From the NCBI GenBank assembly GCA_964570895.1, contig CAZMZD010000002.1, positions 62,001-126,000 of the forward strand: a stretch of DNA of 64,000 nt, written 5' to 3'. This DNA comes from RGIG1918 sp964570895 (GTDB lineage: Bacteria; Cyanobacteriota; Vampirovibrionia; Gastranaerophilales; Gastranaerophilaceae). Below are positions 8,341-17,448 of this stretch, piece after piece; position 1 is the stretch's first letter, and the number at the start of each line of letters is the position of its first letter. Position numbers and translations under genes: made by a program. The notes beneath the pieces are model-generated. The model was not told the DNA's origin and searched no databases. It saw nothing but the letters and a program-made list of their open reading frames with translations.

Positions 8341-9672
8341 TTGAAATTTACTTTAGCTGAGATAATTAGTGCGACAGGAGCGAAGCTTATCTGGGGAGAG
8401 GATACCTCCGGAAAGTTTGAAATTAGCACTGACACTAGAACAATAAAAGAGAATGATATTTATTTGCCTCTTCGTGGCGAAAATTTTGACGGGCATACAT
8501 TTATTTCAAATGCAATAAATAATGGCGCAGTTGGGTATTTCACTCAAAATGAAAAAGTTATTGATTCCCGCGCGAAATTTGTTTTGTATGTTAAAAATTC
8601 CCTCGTTGCTTATCTTGAACTTGCAAATTATATAAGAAATAAAATTAACCCAAAAGTTGTTGCAATTACAGGCAGTTCAGGGAAAACAACCGTAAAAGAA
8701 ATGATGAGCGAAGTGCTTGCGACGACATTTAAAACTCATAAATCAAAACTCAATCACAACAACGAAATTGGCTTATGTCAAACAATGTTTTTAATGCCTG
8801 AAGATACAGAAGTTGCCGTTGTTGAATTCGGCATGAGAAATTTAGGCGAAATTGAGCTTCTTGCAAAATATTTAGAGCCAAATATCGGAATTATTACAAA
8901 TATTGGAACGGCGCACGTTGAAAGGCTTGGCTCGGTTGAAAACATTGCGACTGCTAAATGCGAGCTTTTAGACTACATAAAAAAAGACGGCGCATTTATC
9001 TCAATTAATGATGAAAAAGTTATTTCAAGAGCGAAAAATTTTGATTTTGAAAAAAGTTTTCTTTCTATAAAAGATGTTGAAGATATTGAAATTTCAAAAA
9101 ATTATACATCTTTTGTTTATAAAGGCGAAAAGTTTGAACTTCAAATTGAAGGCGAACACAATGTTGAAAACGCTCTATTGGTTATAAAAGCAGCGGAAAC
9201 TCTTGGTGTTGAATGCGAAAATATCAAAAAAGGCCTTTGGAATTTTCATCAAATTGAAAAAAGATGGGAGATCACAAAACACAAAGAACTCACTTTTATA
9301 AACGACAGCTACAATGCTAATCCGGAATCTATGAAAGCGGTTTTAAAAACATTTTTGTCTGTTTATAAAGCCCCTGTTTACTTAGTTCTTGGCGATATGG
9401 CAGAGCTTGGAAAAGATGAAATTAAATATCACAAAGAAATCGGCGCTTTTTTGAATAATTATGAAGACGTAAAACTTTTGACAGTTGGAAATTTGGCAAA
9501 ATTTATTACTCAAGGCACAAAAATTGAAGCTCGCCACTTTAATTCTCATCAAGAATGTGCAGAATATATTGTAAATAATTGCGAAAACGGTGCTACATTG
9601 CTCTTTAAGGCATCAAGAGTTATGCAGTTTGAAAAAATTATAGAGGAAATTAAAAACCATGATAATGACTAG
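8341..9672 (+). CDS. murF: UDP-N-acetylmuramoyl-tripeptide--D-alanyl-D-alanine ligase
   Basis: Last cytoplasmic Mur ligase: adds D-Ala-D-Ala to UDP-MurNAc-tripeptide using ATP. 443 aa. P-loop ITGSSGKTTVKE near 109-120, HNNEIG near 140-145, the central-domain carbamoyl-Lys/Mg region around GTAHVERLGS, and C-terminal-domain FINDSYNANPES near 318-329. The start is TTG at 8341, supported by GGAG 6 nt upstream; no ATG fits. First gene of the mur/fts cluster, divergent from DUF4127, and overlapping mraY by 14 bp. Confidence 0.95.
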   Translation: MKFTLAEIISATGAKLIWGEDTSGKFEISTDTRTIKENDIYLPLRGENFDGHTFISNAINNGAVGYFTQNEKVIDSRAKFVLYVKNSLVAYLELANYIRNKINPKVVAITGSSGKTTVKEMMSEVLATTFKTHKSKLNHNNEIGLCQTMFLMPEDTEVAVVEFGMRNLGEIELLAKYLEPNIGIITNIGTAHVERLGSVENIATAKCELLDYIKKDGAFISINDEKVISRAKNFDFEKSFLSIKDVEDIEISKNYTSFVYKGEKFELQIEGEHNVENALLVIKAAETLGVECENIKKGLWNFHQIEKRWEITKHKELTFINDSYNANPESMKAVLKTFLSVYKAPVYLVLGDMAELGKDEIKYHKEIGAFLNNYEDVKLLTVGNLAKFITQGTKIEARHFNSHQECAEYIVNNCENGATLLFKASRVMQFEKIIEEIKNHDND

Positions 9673-10633
9673 TGTTGCAGGCTTAATTGCTCTTGTGTTG
9701 ACTTTACTTTTAGGTGTTCCATACATTGCGTTTATGAAAAAGAAAATGTATGCGCAATATCTTCGCGAGGAAGTTGCACAAATGCATGCAGGTAAAGAGA
9801 AAACACCAACAACAGGCGGTGTTTTTATGGTGCTTGCAATAGTTGCCGCCTCTGTTATTGCGCTTTTTATGGCGGAAGCTGCAACGAAAAGAGCTTGCAT
9901 TGCGATAATCACTTTTCTTTTTTACGCATTTACCGGTTTTGAAGACGATATTAAAAAAATTAAAGGTAAACAAAATATGGGGCTTAGCGCAAAAGGCAAA
10001 TTAATGCTGCAAATTGCCGTTAGCTTGCTTCCTGCAATATACCTCATTTATTCTTCAAGAACTGAAATTTCTTTCTTTAATTTTAGCCTTGAGCTCGGGT
10101 GGTTTTTCTATCCGTTGTTTGCAATATTTATGATAGTTGGGGCGTCAAACGCAGTGAACCTTACAGATGGGCTTGACGGGCTTGCTTCGTCATCTTCTTT
10201 TTGGGCATTTCTTGCGTGCTCAATTTTGTCTTATATGAACGGTTATGTTGACCTTGCAATAATTTCGGCAGCTGCTGCTGCAACCACTCTTGGTTTTTTA
10301 TATTACAACAGAAAGCCTGCAAAAATCTTTATGGGCGACACGGGAAGTTTAGCTCTTGGCGGGCTTCTTGCAACAATTGCCATTATGGGAAAATTTGAAC
10401 TTTGGCTTATTCCAATCGGGATTTTATTTATATGTGAAACATTGTCTGTAATGTTACAGGTTGCAAGTTTTAAATTGACAGGTAAAAGAATATTCAAAAT
10501 GAGCCCAATTCATCATCATTTCGAGCTTTTAGGCTGGAGCGAAAAGAAAATTGTGTTTGTGTTTTCTTTAGTATCCTTTATCGGCTCGGCTCTTGCTGTT
10601 TTAGGCTTCTATTTTGCAAAAACTATGGGTTAA
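9659..10633 (+). CDS. mraY: Phospho-N-acetylmuramoyl-pentapeptide-transferase
   Basis: Integral membrane enzyme that forms lipid I from UDP-MurNAc-pentapeptide and undecaprenyl phosphate. 324 aa with about ten hydrophobic segments. Signature pieces: TPTTGGV near 43-49, FEDDIKK near 94-100 (catalytic Asp pair), NLTDGLDGLA near 167-176, KIFMGDTGSLALGG near 222-235 and the cytoplasmic SPIHHHFELLGW loop near 282-293. Start overlaps murF; the murD ATG follows 1 nt after the stop codon, consistent with translational coupling. Confidence 0.96.
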   Translation: MIMTSVAGLIALVLTLLLGVPYIAFMKKKMYAQYLREEVAQMHAGKEKTPTTGGVFMVLAIVAASVIALFMAEAATKRACIAIITFLFYAFTGFEDDIKKIKGKQNMGLSAKGKLMLQIAVSLLPAIYLIYSSRTEISFFNFSLELGWFFYPLFAIFMIVGASNAVNLTDGLDGLASSSSFWAFLACSILSYMNGYVDLAIISAAAAATTLGFLYYNRKPAKIFMGDTGSLALGGLLATIAIMGKFELWLIPIGILFICETLSVMLQVASFKLTGKRIFKMSPIHHHFELLGWSEKKIVFVFSLVSFIGSALAVLGFYFAKTMG

Positions 10634-10634
10634 T

Positions 10635-11969
10635 ATGGAATTAAAAGATAAGAAAGTTTTAATTTTGGGCTTGAGCGTGACAGGGCTCGGCGTTATGAAG
10701 TTTTTATGTGGCGAAGGTGCTAAATGCTTTATTTCTGAATTTGATAAGAAAAAAGAAAATTCGCCTGAACATAAAGAAGCTGAAAAATTGGGCGCTAAGC
10801 TTGAGTTTGGCGGTCACTCTTTAGAATTTATTAAAGGTAGCGCCTTTGCAATAATTAGCCCTTCAATACCTCAAAATGCGCCGGTGCTTAAGCTTATGGC
10901 GGAAAACAATGTTGAATATATGTCAGATATTGAATTTATTTCAAGATATTTGAATGATAATAAAAAGTTTGCAGTAATCACGGGCACAAACGGCAAAACA
11001 ACAACCACAATGCTGACTTCGCACATTTTAAGTGCAAAGATGAAAGCCCCTGTTTGTGGAAACATTGGTATTTCCCCGCTTGAAGTTTTGCATAATCATA
11101 AAGACACGGAATGTTTTGTGTGCGAAATGAGTTCTTATCAAGCGCACTATTCAAACACTTTTGCGCCTCATATTGCGATTTTTTGCAATTTAACGCCGGA
11201 CCATATTTCATTTCACGGCTCGCTTGAAGAGTATTTTGAAGCAAAAGCAAAAATTTTTAGAACACAAACAAAAAACGATTATGCAATTTTAAATGCAGAC
11301 GATGTTTATTGTGAAAAACTTGGCAGGGAATTAAATTCAAATGTGATTTATTTTTCAACAAGAAAACACGCAGATGTTGAGCTTATTGAGGGAGAAATTT
11401 ATTTTAAGGGCGAAAATATAATCCCTGTTTCAAAGCTTCCAATTGTTGGTGAGCACAACGTGCAAAATGTTATGGCTGCAATTGCGGCAGCTAAAGTTTT
11501 AGGGGTTGAAAATGAAACTATAAAAGCGCAAATTGAAACATTTAAAGCCGCTCCGCATAGATGCGAATTTATAACAGAAAAAAATAATGTTAAATTTTAC
11601 AATGATTCAAAAGCCACAAATCCGGAAGCCACAATTGTTGCGCTTCGCGCGTTTCCTGGCCAAAAAGTCGTGCTTATTGCAGGCGGAAGAGATAAAAACA
11701 CTTCGCTTGATGAATTTTGCGAAGTTGTAAAAGAAAATATAGCGCACGTTGTTCTCATAGGGGAAGCTGCTGAAAGATTTGAGGTTGAGCTTAAAAAATC
11801 CGGCTACACTCAAATCACAAACGCTAAAACATTTAACGAAGCGATTGATATTTCATCTGAAATGAGGCCGGATGTTGTGTTGTTGTCGCCTGCGTGCGCT
11901 AGTTTTGATATGTTCAAAAGCTTTGAAGACAGAGGAGAAAAGTTTAGAGAATATGTATTATCAAGGTAA
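10635..11969 (+). CDS. murD: UDP-N-acetylmuramoylalanine--D-glutamate ligase
   Basis: Adds D-glutamate to UDP-MurNAc-L-Ala. 444 aa from the ATG at 10635 (MELKDKKVLILG), chosen over an upstream TTG that would lie inside mraY. N-terminal Rossmann-like glycine motif GLSVTGLG near 11-18, P-loop ITGTNGKTTTT near 115-125, LTPDHISFHGS near 187-197, HNVQNVMAA, and C-terminal FYNDSKATNPEA near 321-332. Third gene of the cluster; its last 17 bp overlap ftsW. Confidence 0.95.
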   Translation: MELKDKKVLILGLSVTGLGVMKFLCGEGAKCFISEFDKKKENSPEHKEAEKLGAKLEFGGHSLEFIKGSAFAIISPSIPQNAPVLKLMAENNVEYMSDIEFISRYLNDNKKFAVITGTNGKTTTTMLTSHILSAKMKAPVCGNIGISPLEVLHNHKDTECFVCEMSSYQAHYSNTFAPHIAIFCNLTPDHISFHGSLEEYFEAKAKIFRTQTKNDYAILNADDVYCEKLGRELNSNVIYFSTRKHADVELIEGEIYFKGENIIPVSKLPIVGEHNVQNVMAAIAAAKVLGVENETIKAQIETFKAAPHRCEFITEKNNVKFYNDSKATNPEATIVALRAFPGQKVVLIAGGRDKNTSLDEFCEVVKENIAHVVLIGEAAERFEVELKKSGYTQITNAKTFNEAIDISSEMRPDVVLLSPACASFDMFKSFEDRGEKFREYVLSR

Positions 11970-13134
11970 TTATCCTAATAATTCAGATAATCTTGACGGG
12001 TCGAATTTGTCCGGCGCAAAGCCCCTTATGAGCCCGCCGGATAAAACGCTTATCATAACGGTTGTTTTGCTTGTTGTACTTGGCATTATGGCGGTGTTTT
12101 CTTCTTCTGCTCCAAAAGCAATTGCAGCAGGGGTTAGCCCTTTGCATTTTGTTACTCGCCAATTTATATATTTGATTTTAGGCGTTATTGGCTGTTGGTT
12201 TTTTTCAAAAATTGATTGCAGAAAAATGAGGCCGTTTACGCTTTATTTTGCGTGGATTGTTTTTTTCTTGCTCGTTTTGGTTGAAGTCAAAGGGCAAGCT
12301 GTAAACGGTGCAAAAAGATGGCTGGATTTAGGTTTTATACAGTTCCAACCGTCAGAATTTGCAAAACCCGCGCTTGTTTTGTGTTTTGCAACGGCATTTC
12401 AAAAAGATAATGCTCTCTTTAGTTCAAAAAAAGTTCCATATTTGCTTGTTTTTGCAGCGATTATGCTTTTGATTTTTATGCAGCCTAACTTGTCTATGCT
12501 TATTATTTTATCTATGACAATGCTTGCGATGTATTATTGCACAGCGGGGCATGGCAGGGAAATTTTAATGATGATGGCTGCCGGAATACCTGCTGTTTGG
12601 TTGTTTTTTATGCAAGAATATCAAAAACAAAGAATTTTAACTTGGCTTGACCCGTTTAGGGACCCGCAAGGGGACGGATATAACATTATCCAATCTTTAA
12701 TTGCGTTTGCAAGCGGCAAATTTTTTGGCGCAGGCTTTGGGAATTCAAGGCAAAAATTAAGTTGGCTTCCTGAAGGGCACACAGACTTTATCTTTGCAAT
12801 TATTGCAGAAGAGTTCGGCTTTTTGGGCTGTGTGTTTGTTATAGGCTTGTTTGCAACATTTGTATATCGCGGGTTTGTAATTTCCGTTCATTCGGACGAT
12901 TCTTACTCAAAGCTTCTTGCGCTTGGAATAACATTTTCAATTGGTTTTCAGGCACTTGTTAACATGGGTGTATCAAGCTCCGCAATACCTGCAACAGGTG
13001 TCCCTCTGCCATTTATTAGCTATGGCGGAAGCTCGCTGATTGTGACTTTGTGTATGGTCGGCGTTTTATTGAACATTTCTAAAAGAAGGATAGAACGTAT
13101 ACCTACAAGGAATTTAATGTATGAAGGAAAATAA
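11953..13134 (+). CDS. ftsW: SEDS-family peptidoglycan glycosyltransferase FtsW
   Basis: Septal peptidoglycan polymerase of the SEDS family, a polytopic inner-membrane protein working with a class B PBP. 393 aa from the ATG at 11953; about ten membrane segments preceded by a roughly 30-residue Asn/Ser-rich cytoplasmic tail. Conserved loops: NGAKRWLDLG...QPSEFAKP (about 117-138), GDGYNIIQSLIA near 240-251, LPEGHTDFIFA near 273-283, and PLPFISYGGSS near 351-361. FtsW rather than RodA is inferred from the mur cluster context. An upstream TTG in frame within murD was rejected as the start. Confidence 0.93.
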   Translation: MYYQGNYPNNSDNLDGSNLSGAKPLMSPPDKTLIITVVLLVVLGIMAVFSSSAPKAIAAGVSPLHFVTRQFIYLILGVIGCWFFSKIDCRKMRPFTLYFAWIVFFLLVLVEVKGQAVNGAKRWLDLGFIQFQPSEFAKPALVLCFATAFQKDNALFSSKKVPYLLVFAAIMLLIFMQPNLSMLIILSMTMLAMYYCTAGHGREILMMMAAGIPAVWLFFMQEYQKQRILTWLDPFRDPQGDGYNIIQSLIAFASGKFFGAGFGNSRQKLSWLPEGHTDFIFAIIAEEFGFLGCVFVIGLFATFVYRGFVISVHSDDSYSKLLALGITFSIGFQALVNMGVSSSAIPATGVPLPFISYGGSSLIVTLCMVGVLLNISKRRIERIPTRNLMYEGK

Positions 13135-14215
13135 AACATTTTTTGTGACAGGTGGCGGCACAGGCGGGCACATATACCCTGCGCTGACCCTTGCAAAAAA
13201 GCTCTCAGATGAAGGTTTTAGGGTTTATTTTGTTGGCAACAAAAGAAACCTTGAATATAAAATTGCATGTGAAAACGGGCTTCGTTTTCTAGATGTGAAT
13301 GTAAGCTCTATGCCAAGAAAATTGAGCTTGAATTTTATTTTTTGGGGCATGCAAACTTTTTTTGCAAGTGTCGTTGCGCTTTTTTATGTTCTAAAATATA
13401 AACCGAACGCAGCTTTTGCAACAGGCGGATATGTTTGTGCGCCAACGCTCATTGCGTCCTCTTTGCTTAAAATTCCATATATGACACACGATTCAGACAC
13501 ATACCCCGGGATTGTTTCAAGGGTTTTTTCAAAATATGCTGCATTCGCAACAGTTGCCTTTCCTGAGGCTAAAAAATATTTGAAATGTAAAAATATTTTG
13601 CTTACAGGGAACCCTATAAGAGATAATTTTGCAAATGCAAATAGAGGTGAATCGCTCTGCGCGCTTGGGCTTGAAGATAAAAAAACAATATACGTAACAG
13701 GCGGTTCTCAAGGTGCAAAAACTTTGAACGACGCGGCTTGCAAGTTAATTGAAAAGCTAAAAGAAAATCAAGAAATTCAGCTTATTTTGCAAACCGGCAT
13801 AAAAAATTATGATGAAATAATTGGTAAGCTTGGCGATTTGCCAAAAAATATTTTAGTTAAGCCTTATTTTGAAGACACTTCAATACCTCTTGCATGTGCA
13901 GATTTAGTTATTTCAAGAGGCGGCTCGCTTTCTATTTCTGAAATTTTAGCAAGTGGCGTGCCATCAATTATTGTGCCGTATCCTCATGCTGCAAAAAATC
14001 ATCAAGAATTGAATGCAAAAAGCGTTGGAACTATCGGCTGCACCGTCATTTTAGAAGATTTAAAATGTGCTGAAATTATGCCCGATATGGCGCTTGAGCT
14101 TGTGTATGATGATGAAAAATTGTCTAATATGAGAGCAAATATTAAAGAAAATTCTAAGCCAAACGGTACACAAGAAATTTTTGAAAAATTGGTGGAAATT
14201 TCAAATGACAGATAG
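13121..14215 (+). CDS. murG: UDP-GlcNAc--MurNAc-pentapeptide-lipid GlcNAc transferase
   Basis: GT-B (GT28) enzyme at the inner leaflet that converts lipid I to lipid II. 364 aa. N-terminal glycine-rich loop TGGGTGGHIYPAL near 7-19, GGYVCAP near 103-109, second loop GGSQGAKTLN near 191-200, and the donor-site SRGGSLSISEI with VPYPHAAKNHQ near 265-298. Overlaps ftsW by 14 bp and folC by 11 bp. Confidence 0.95.
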   Translation: MKENKTFFVTGGGTGGHIYPALTLAKKLSDEGFRVYFVGNKRNLEYKIACENGLRFLDVNVSSMPRKLSLNFIFWGMQTFFASVVALFYVLKYKPNAAFATGGYVCAPTLIASSLLKIPYMTHDSDTYPGIVSRVFSKYAAFATVAFPEAKKYLKCKNILLTGNPIRDNFANANRGESLCALGLEDKKTIYVTGGSQGAKTLNDAACKLIEKLKENQEIQLILQTGIKNYDEIIGKLGDLPKNILVKPYFEDTSIPLACADLVISRGGSLSISEILASGVPSIIVPYPHAAKNHQELNAKSVGTIGCTVILEDLKCAEIMPDMALELVYDDEKLSNMRANIKENSKPNGTQEIFEKLVEISNDR

Positions 14216-15425
14216 TCTTTTTGCCGATAATAAAAAAATTATAGACTTGTCGCTAGTTAGAATTGAGCGAGTTTTGGCACACTTTAACAACCCTCAAAAC
14301 TCTATAAAATGCGTTCATATTGCAGGCACAAACGGCAAAGGCTCGACTGCAAACATTATAAATTCAGTTCTTGTAAATGTTGATGAATGCAAAAAAGTCG
14401 GGCTATATACAAGCCCGCACCTCTTTTCATATTTTGAGCGAATTAAAATCAATAATGTTGATATAAAAGAAGAGGATTTTATTAATTTAAAAAACGAGGT
14501 TGAAAATGCTTCTTTGAAGCTTGGAGTGGAGCTTACAGAGTTTGAAATTTTAACAGCTATCGCTTTTTTATATTTTGCGCGCGAAAGGGTTGATGTTGCA
14601 ATAATTGAAGTTGGGCTTGGCGGCAGGTTTGACGCAACAAATGTGATTAAAGCTCCGCTTTGCTCTGCAATAGCTTCAATTTCGCTTGACCATACTGAAA
14701 AATTAGGTGGCACGATAGATAAAATTGCATACGAAAAGGCGGGCATTATAAAAAATGGTGCTCCTGTTGTTATATCGCGCGAGAACGCAGGTTACGGTGT
14801 CATTTCAGAAATTGCGCACAATAGAGGCGCAAAAGTTTTTTTGGCAGATAAAAATATAAAAATAGAACAGCACGGGGGTAAAAATTTTGCAATTGTTAAC
14901 GGGAAGTCTTATGAATTTGCGCTTTCTGGGCAATATCAGGCGCAAAACCTCGCTCTTGCTCTTGAAACTCTTAACCACCTTCCTTTTAAAATTTCTGATG
15001 AGGCACTTGAGTGCGGTTTGAAAAATGTTAAATGGAGATTTAGGGCGCAGTTTGTGCAAGATAAAAATATGTTGATTGATGGGTGCCATAACCCCGATGG
15101 CGCGCGTGTTTTAAGGGAATACTTAGACAAAAATTTTGCAGATTATAAAATAAGGTTTATTTGGGGCTCATTGAGGCATAAAGATTATAATTCTGTTTTA
15201 GAAAATTTAGTGCGCGATAAAGACGAAGTCTTTTTATATGAATTTGATTATCCTAATGCGCTTAAATTCGCGGATTTGAGCGAATATTATCAAAGCCGTT
15301 TTAAAATCATAAAAAACCCTTATGACATTATAAACAACCCTGAAGATGGCAAATTAACGGTGGTTTGCGGGTCTTTATACATGCTTGGAAATTTATTTAA
15401 GGAATGCGAGATAAAAGGCTTGTAA
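14205..15425 (+). CDS. folC: Folylpolyglutamate synthase / dihydrofolate synthase
   Basis: Mur-ligase-fold enzyme that glutamylates folates, and in many bacteria also makes dihydrofolate from dihydropteroate. 406 aa from ATG 14205, which has GGTGG 8 nt upstream; an in-frame TTG at 14181 inside murG is less likely. Motifs: HIAGTNGKGSTAN near 38-50, EVGLGGRFDATN near 133-144, DHTEKLGG near 161-168, EKAGIIK near 177-183 and GCHNPDGAR near 289-297. Its place directly after murG, where murC is common, is unusual. Converges on rnpA with 29 bp of overlap. Confidence 0.92.
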   Translation: MTDSLFADNKKIIDLSLVRIERVLAHFNNPQNSIKCVHIAGTNGKGSTANIINSVLVNVDECKKVGLYTSPHLFSYFERIKINNVDIKEEDFINLKNEVENASLKLGVELTEFEILTAIAFLYFARERVDVAIIEVGLGGRFDATNVIKAPLCSAIASISLDHTEKLGGTIDKIAYEKAGIIKNGAPVVISRENAGYGVISEIAHNRGAKVFLADKNIKIEQHGGKNFAIVNGKSYEFALSGQYQAQNLALALETLNHLPFKISDEALECGLKNVKWRFRAQFVQDKNMLIDGCHNPDGARVLREYLDKNFADYKIRFIWGSLRHKDYNSVLENLVRDKDEVFLYEFDYPNALKFADLSEYYQSRFKIIKNPYDIINNPEDGKLTVVCGSLYMLGNLFKECEIKGL

Positions 15426-15780
15426 CCCCTTCTTTTATCTCTTCAAATGTGGCGTCTATCCCGTTTGTGTTCCCCACAAGCACAAGGCTCATATATTTAT
15501 TTAATTTATTTTTTGCTTCGTTATTTTCTTTTAAAATCAGCCTAAGGTTTTCCCTCATAAGCCTTTTGAGCCTATTTCGTTTGATTGCTCGCTTATGAAC
15601 TTTAGTGCTCACCACAAAGCCAATTTTAATTTCGTTATCTTTATTTTGAGCGAGTTTTCCTAAATACGCTCTAAAAAATTTACAGTCAAAAATCTGCCTC
15701 TGGTTATATGTTCCCACAAAGGCAGAATGTTGTTTAAGTCTGTTCTCAGGTTTAAGCACGAGCTTTAGCTGTGATTGCAA
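15397..15780 (-). CDS. rnpA: Ribonuclease P protein component
   Basis: Basic protein subunit of RNase P, which matures tRNA 5' ends. About 120-127 aa. Signature block KRAIKRNRLKRLMRE near 72-86, preceded by GFVVSTKVHK. Two starts are possible: TTG at 15780 (AAGGA about 10 nt upstream, 127 aa) or GTG at 15759, which begins right at the conserved LKPENRLKQHSAF and gives 120 aa. Either way the start lies within rpmH (29 or 8 bp overlap). This is the ancestral rpmH-rnpA order. Homologues favour the GTG. Confidence 0.92.
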   Translation of the reverse strand: MQSQLKLVLKPENRLKQHSAFVGTYNQRQIFDCKFFRAYLGKLAQNKDNEIKIGFVVSTKVHKRAIKRNRLKRLMRENLRLILKENNEAKNKLNKYMSLVLVGNTNGIDATFEEIKEGVTSLLSRIP

Positions 15781-15904
15781 CTTGATGACGTCCTTTAGCG
15801 CGACGTCTGTTTATAGTTTCTCTTCCAGCGGCTGTTGCCATTCTTGCTCTGAAACCACTTACATTTTGTCTTTTTCTTTTAGTACCTTCGAGTGTGCGGC
15901 GCAT
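15752..15904 (-). CDS. rpmH: 50S ribosomal protein L34
   Basis: 50-residue, very basic ribosomal protein. From ATG 15904 it reads RRTLEGTKRKR, VSGFRARMAT, then RRRAKGRHQVAI and a short Ala-rich tail. The 'RTLxGTxRK...SGFRARM...KGRH' pattern is the cyanobacterial style of L34 rather than the MKRTxQP style of most bacteria, and supports the placement of the organism. Strong AAGGAG ribosome site 8 nt before the ATG. Its 3' end overlaps the start of rnpA. Confidence 0.95.
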   Translation of the reverse strand: MRRTLEGTKRKRQNVSGFRARMATAAGRETINRRRAKGRHQVAITAKARA

Positions 15905-15976
15905 AATCTCTCCTTGACTTTCGTTTTTCTATTTGCTAACAATAATAATAGTTTAGACAAAGTGAGGTGTCAACTG

Positions 15977-16783
15977 ATGGGTAATGAAAATAATAATTTA
16001 GGTTTTATTGGGGCAGGTAAAATGGCTAATGCCATTATGAAAGGAATAATTGGAAGCAATTTTTTGCCTGCCGAGTCAATTTATATTTACGACAAAAACC
16101 AAGATACAGCAAAATATACTGCAAAAAATCTTAAGGTTAAGGCGGTTGAGTCTTTAGATGAGCTTTTAGAAAAATGCCCTACAATTTTGCTTGCCACAAA
16201 GCCTTTTGTGATAAATGAAATTTTAGATACAATCCACGATAAAATCAGAAACCATTTGATTATTTCAATTCTTGCCGGTGTTTCGACTGAAAAAATTGAA
16301 GCAAAACTTGGAAAAACAAGAATAGTAAGAGTCATGCCAAACACTCCTGCGCTTGTTCAAGAAGGCATGTCTGCGGTTTGTAAAGGTAAATATGCATTCG
16401 ACACTGACGCAGAATTTGTTTTCAACATGTTCTCAAAACTTGGCAAAGCAATTCAAACAGAAGAAAAATATATTGATTTAATCACGGCAATTTCAGGCTC
16501 TGGCCCTGCTTTTTACTATTATATAATCGATAAAATTGCTCGCGCCGGCGAAAAACTTGGTTTAGATTATGACACCTCACTCACGCTTGCGGCACAAACC
16601 GCCACAGGAAGTGCGAAAATGATTATGGAAACACCTGAAACAGTTGAAGAATTAATTAGAAACGTTACAACCCCGGGGGGTTGCACGGAAGTTGGAAACA
16701 ACATTTTATCAAATTCTAAAACAGAAGAAGTGCTGTTTAAAACAATCAAAAGAACGATGGAAAAAGCAAGAAGCCTTGGTTAA
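15977..16783 (+). CDS. proC: Pyrroline-5-carboxylate reductase
   Basis: NAD(P)H-dependent last step of proline synthesis. 268 aa from ATG 15977, with GAGGTG upstream; the frame is open further upstream but that part is antisense to rpmH. N-terminal dinucleotide motif GFIGAGKMANAI near 9-20, RVMPNTPALV near 118-127, and the family signature in the C-terminal dimer domain, AISGSGPAFYYY near 171-182 and VTTPGGCTEVG near 228-238. Divergent from rpmH and convergent with the 16780 gene; the two stop codons overlap by 4 bp. Confidence 0.95.
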   Translation: MGNENNNLGFIGAGKMANAIMKGIIGSNFLPAESIYIYDKNQDTAKYTAKNLKVKAVESLDELLEKCPTILLATKPFVINEILDTIHDKIRNHLIISILAGVSTEKIEAKLGKTRIVRVMPNTPALVQEGMSAVCKGKYAFDTDAEFVFNMFSKLGKAIQTEEKYIDLITAISGSGPAFYYYIIDKIARAGEKLGLDYDTSLTLAAQTATGSAKMIMETPETVEELIRNVTTPGGCTEVGNNILSNSKTEEVLFKTIKRTMEKARSLG

Positions 16784-17403
16784 TTTAAGCTGTTTTCAAG
16801 CTGTAGGATATCAAGTTCTTTATACTCGCCATTTTTTTTATAATTTGTGCCACAGGATATTTTCTGCGCGAAAACTGCACCCATAATTCCTTCTAAATTT
16901 GAAGCCGGAAGCATATTATCCGGCAGATTGAACCCATATTTTATTTTGATTGAAGTTTGCATATCTTTGCAATCAAGAGAATTTCTTTCGGGAAAATTGG
17001 GCGCAAGGCAAAGAGCTTGCCTTAATTGGAAATTAAAATACCTAAAAATTGCGTTGCCTTCAAGAAGCATATTGTGGAAAAACCTTGCGTTGCGCGGAGC
17101 GAGGCGGTTTGTCCAATTGTTTGCGTTAACTTCAAAATTATTAGATAATTCCTTATAACTTTTTGCAGACATTCTCCATTTTCCGTCTAACAGAGAATTA
17201 TCTTGCGCGAGCGAAACTGCGATTATGGCGTTTTCAAGCGAATTAAAATTTTTGAAGAAAAATTCAATGTCTTCGTCAGAATATAATTTATCAAGCAAAA
17301 TTATTTCATTATTTTTGTTGATAACCGCTATCCCTGAATCGTAATTTGAATTAGGAGCAAGAGATAATCCAATAAAAAATTGTTTGTCGGATACGTTTTC
17401 CAT
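16780..17403 (-). CDS. Hypothetical protein, 207 aa
   Basis: Not recognised with confidence. The N-terminus (FFIGLSLAPNSNYDSGIAVIN) and the alternating strand/helix pattern suggest an RNase H-like fold, and the C-terminal SNLEGIMGAVFAQKIS helix is reminiscent of DUF429-type proteins, but the usual acidic first residue is absent, so this is speculation. No signal peptide or membrane segment. No Shine-Dalgarno sequence; a -10 hexamer lies 8 nt before the ATG, so the mRNA may be leaderless. Single-gene unit between proC and a small membrane protein gene. Confidence 0.6.
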   Translation of the reverse strand: MENVSDKQFFIGLSLAPNSNYDSGIAVINKNNEIILLDKLYSDEDIEFFFKNFNSLENAIIAVSLAQDNSLLDGKWRMSAKSYKELSNNFEVNANNWTNRLAPRNARFFHNMLLEGNAIFRYFNFQLRQALCLAPNFPERNSLDCKDMQTSIKIKYGFNLPDNMLPASNLEGIMGAVFAQKISCGTNYKKNGEYKELDILQLENSLN

Positions 17404-17411
17404 ATTTTTTA

Positions 17412-17440
17412 AGTATAATTGTTTAGTATTAACTAATCAA
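17412..17440 (-). promoter_or_regulatory. Predicted leaderless promoter of the 207-aa gene
   Basis: Minus strand TTGATT (17440-17435), 17-bp spacer, TATACT (17417-17412), then 8 nt to the ATG at 17403. A TATAAT on the plus strand (17414-17419) overlaps it and could serve the divergent gene at 17449. Confidence 0.5.
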
Positions 17441-17448
17441 GTGAAATA

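Noticed and set aside
11872..11952. Extended N-terminus for FtsW from a TTG
   Set aside because: The extra 27 residues are murD in another frame and contain no FtsW-like sequence; the ATG at 11953 gives the normal start.
15782..15976. 65-residue N-terminal extension of ProC
   Set aside because: It is antisense to rpmH; ProC starts at the ATG 15977 with its own GAGGTG site and goes straight into the dinucleotide motif.
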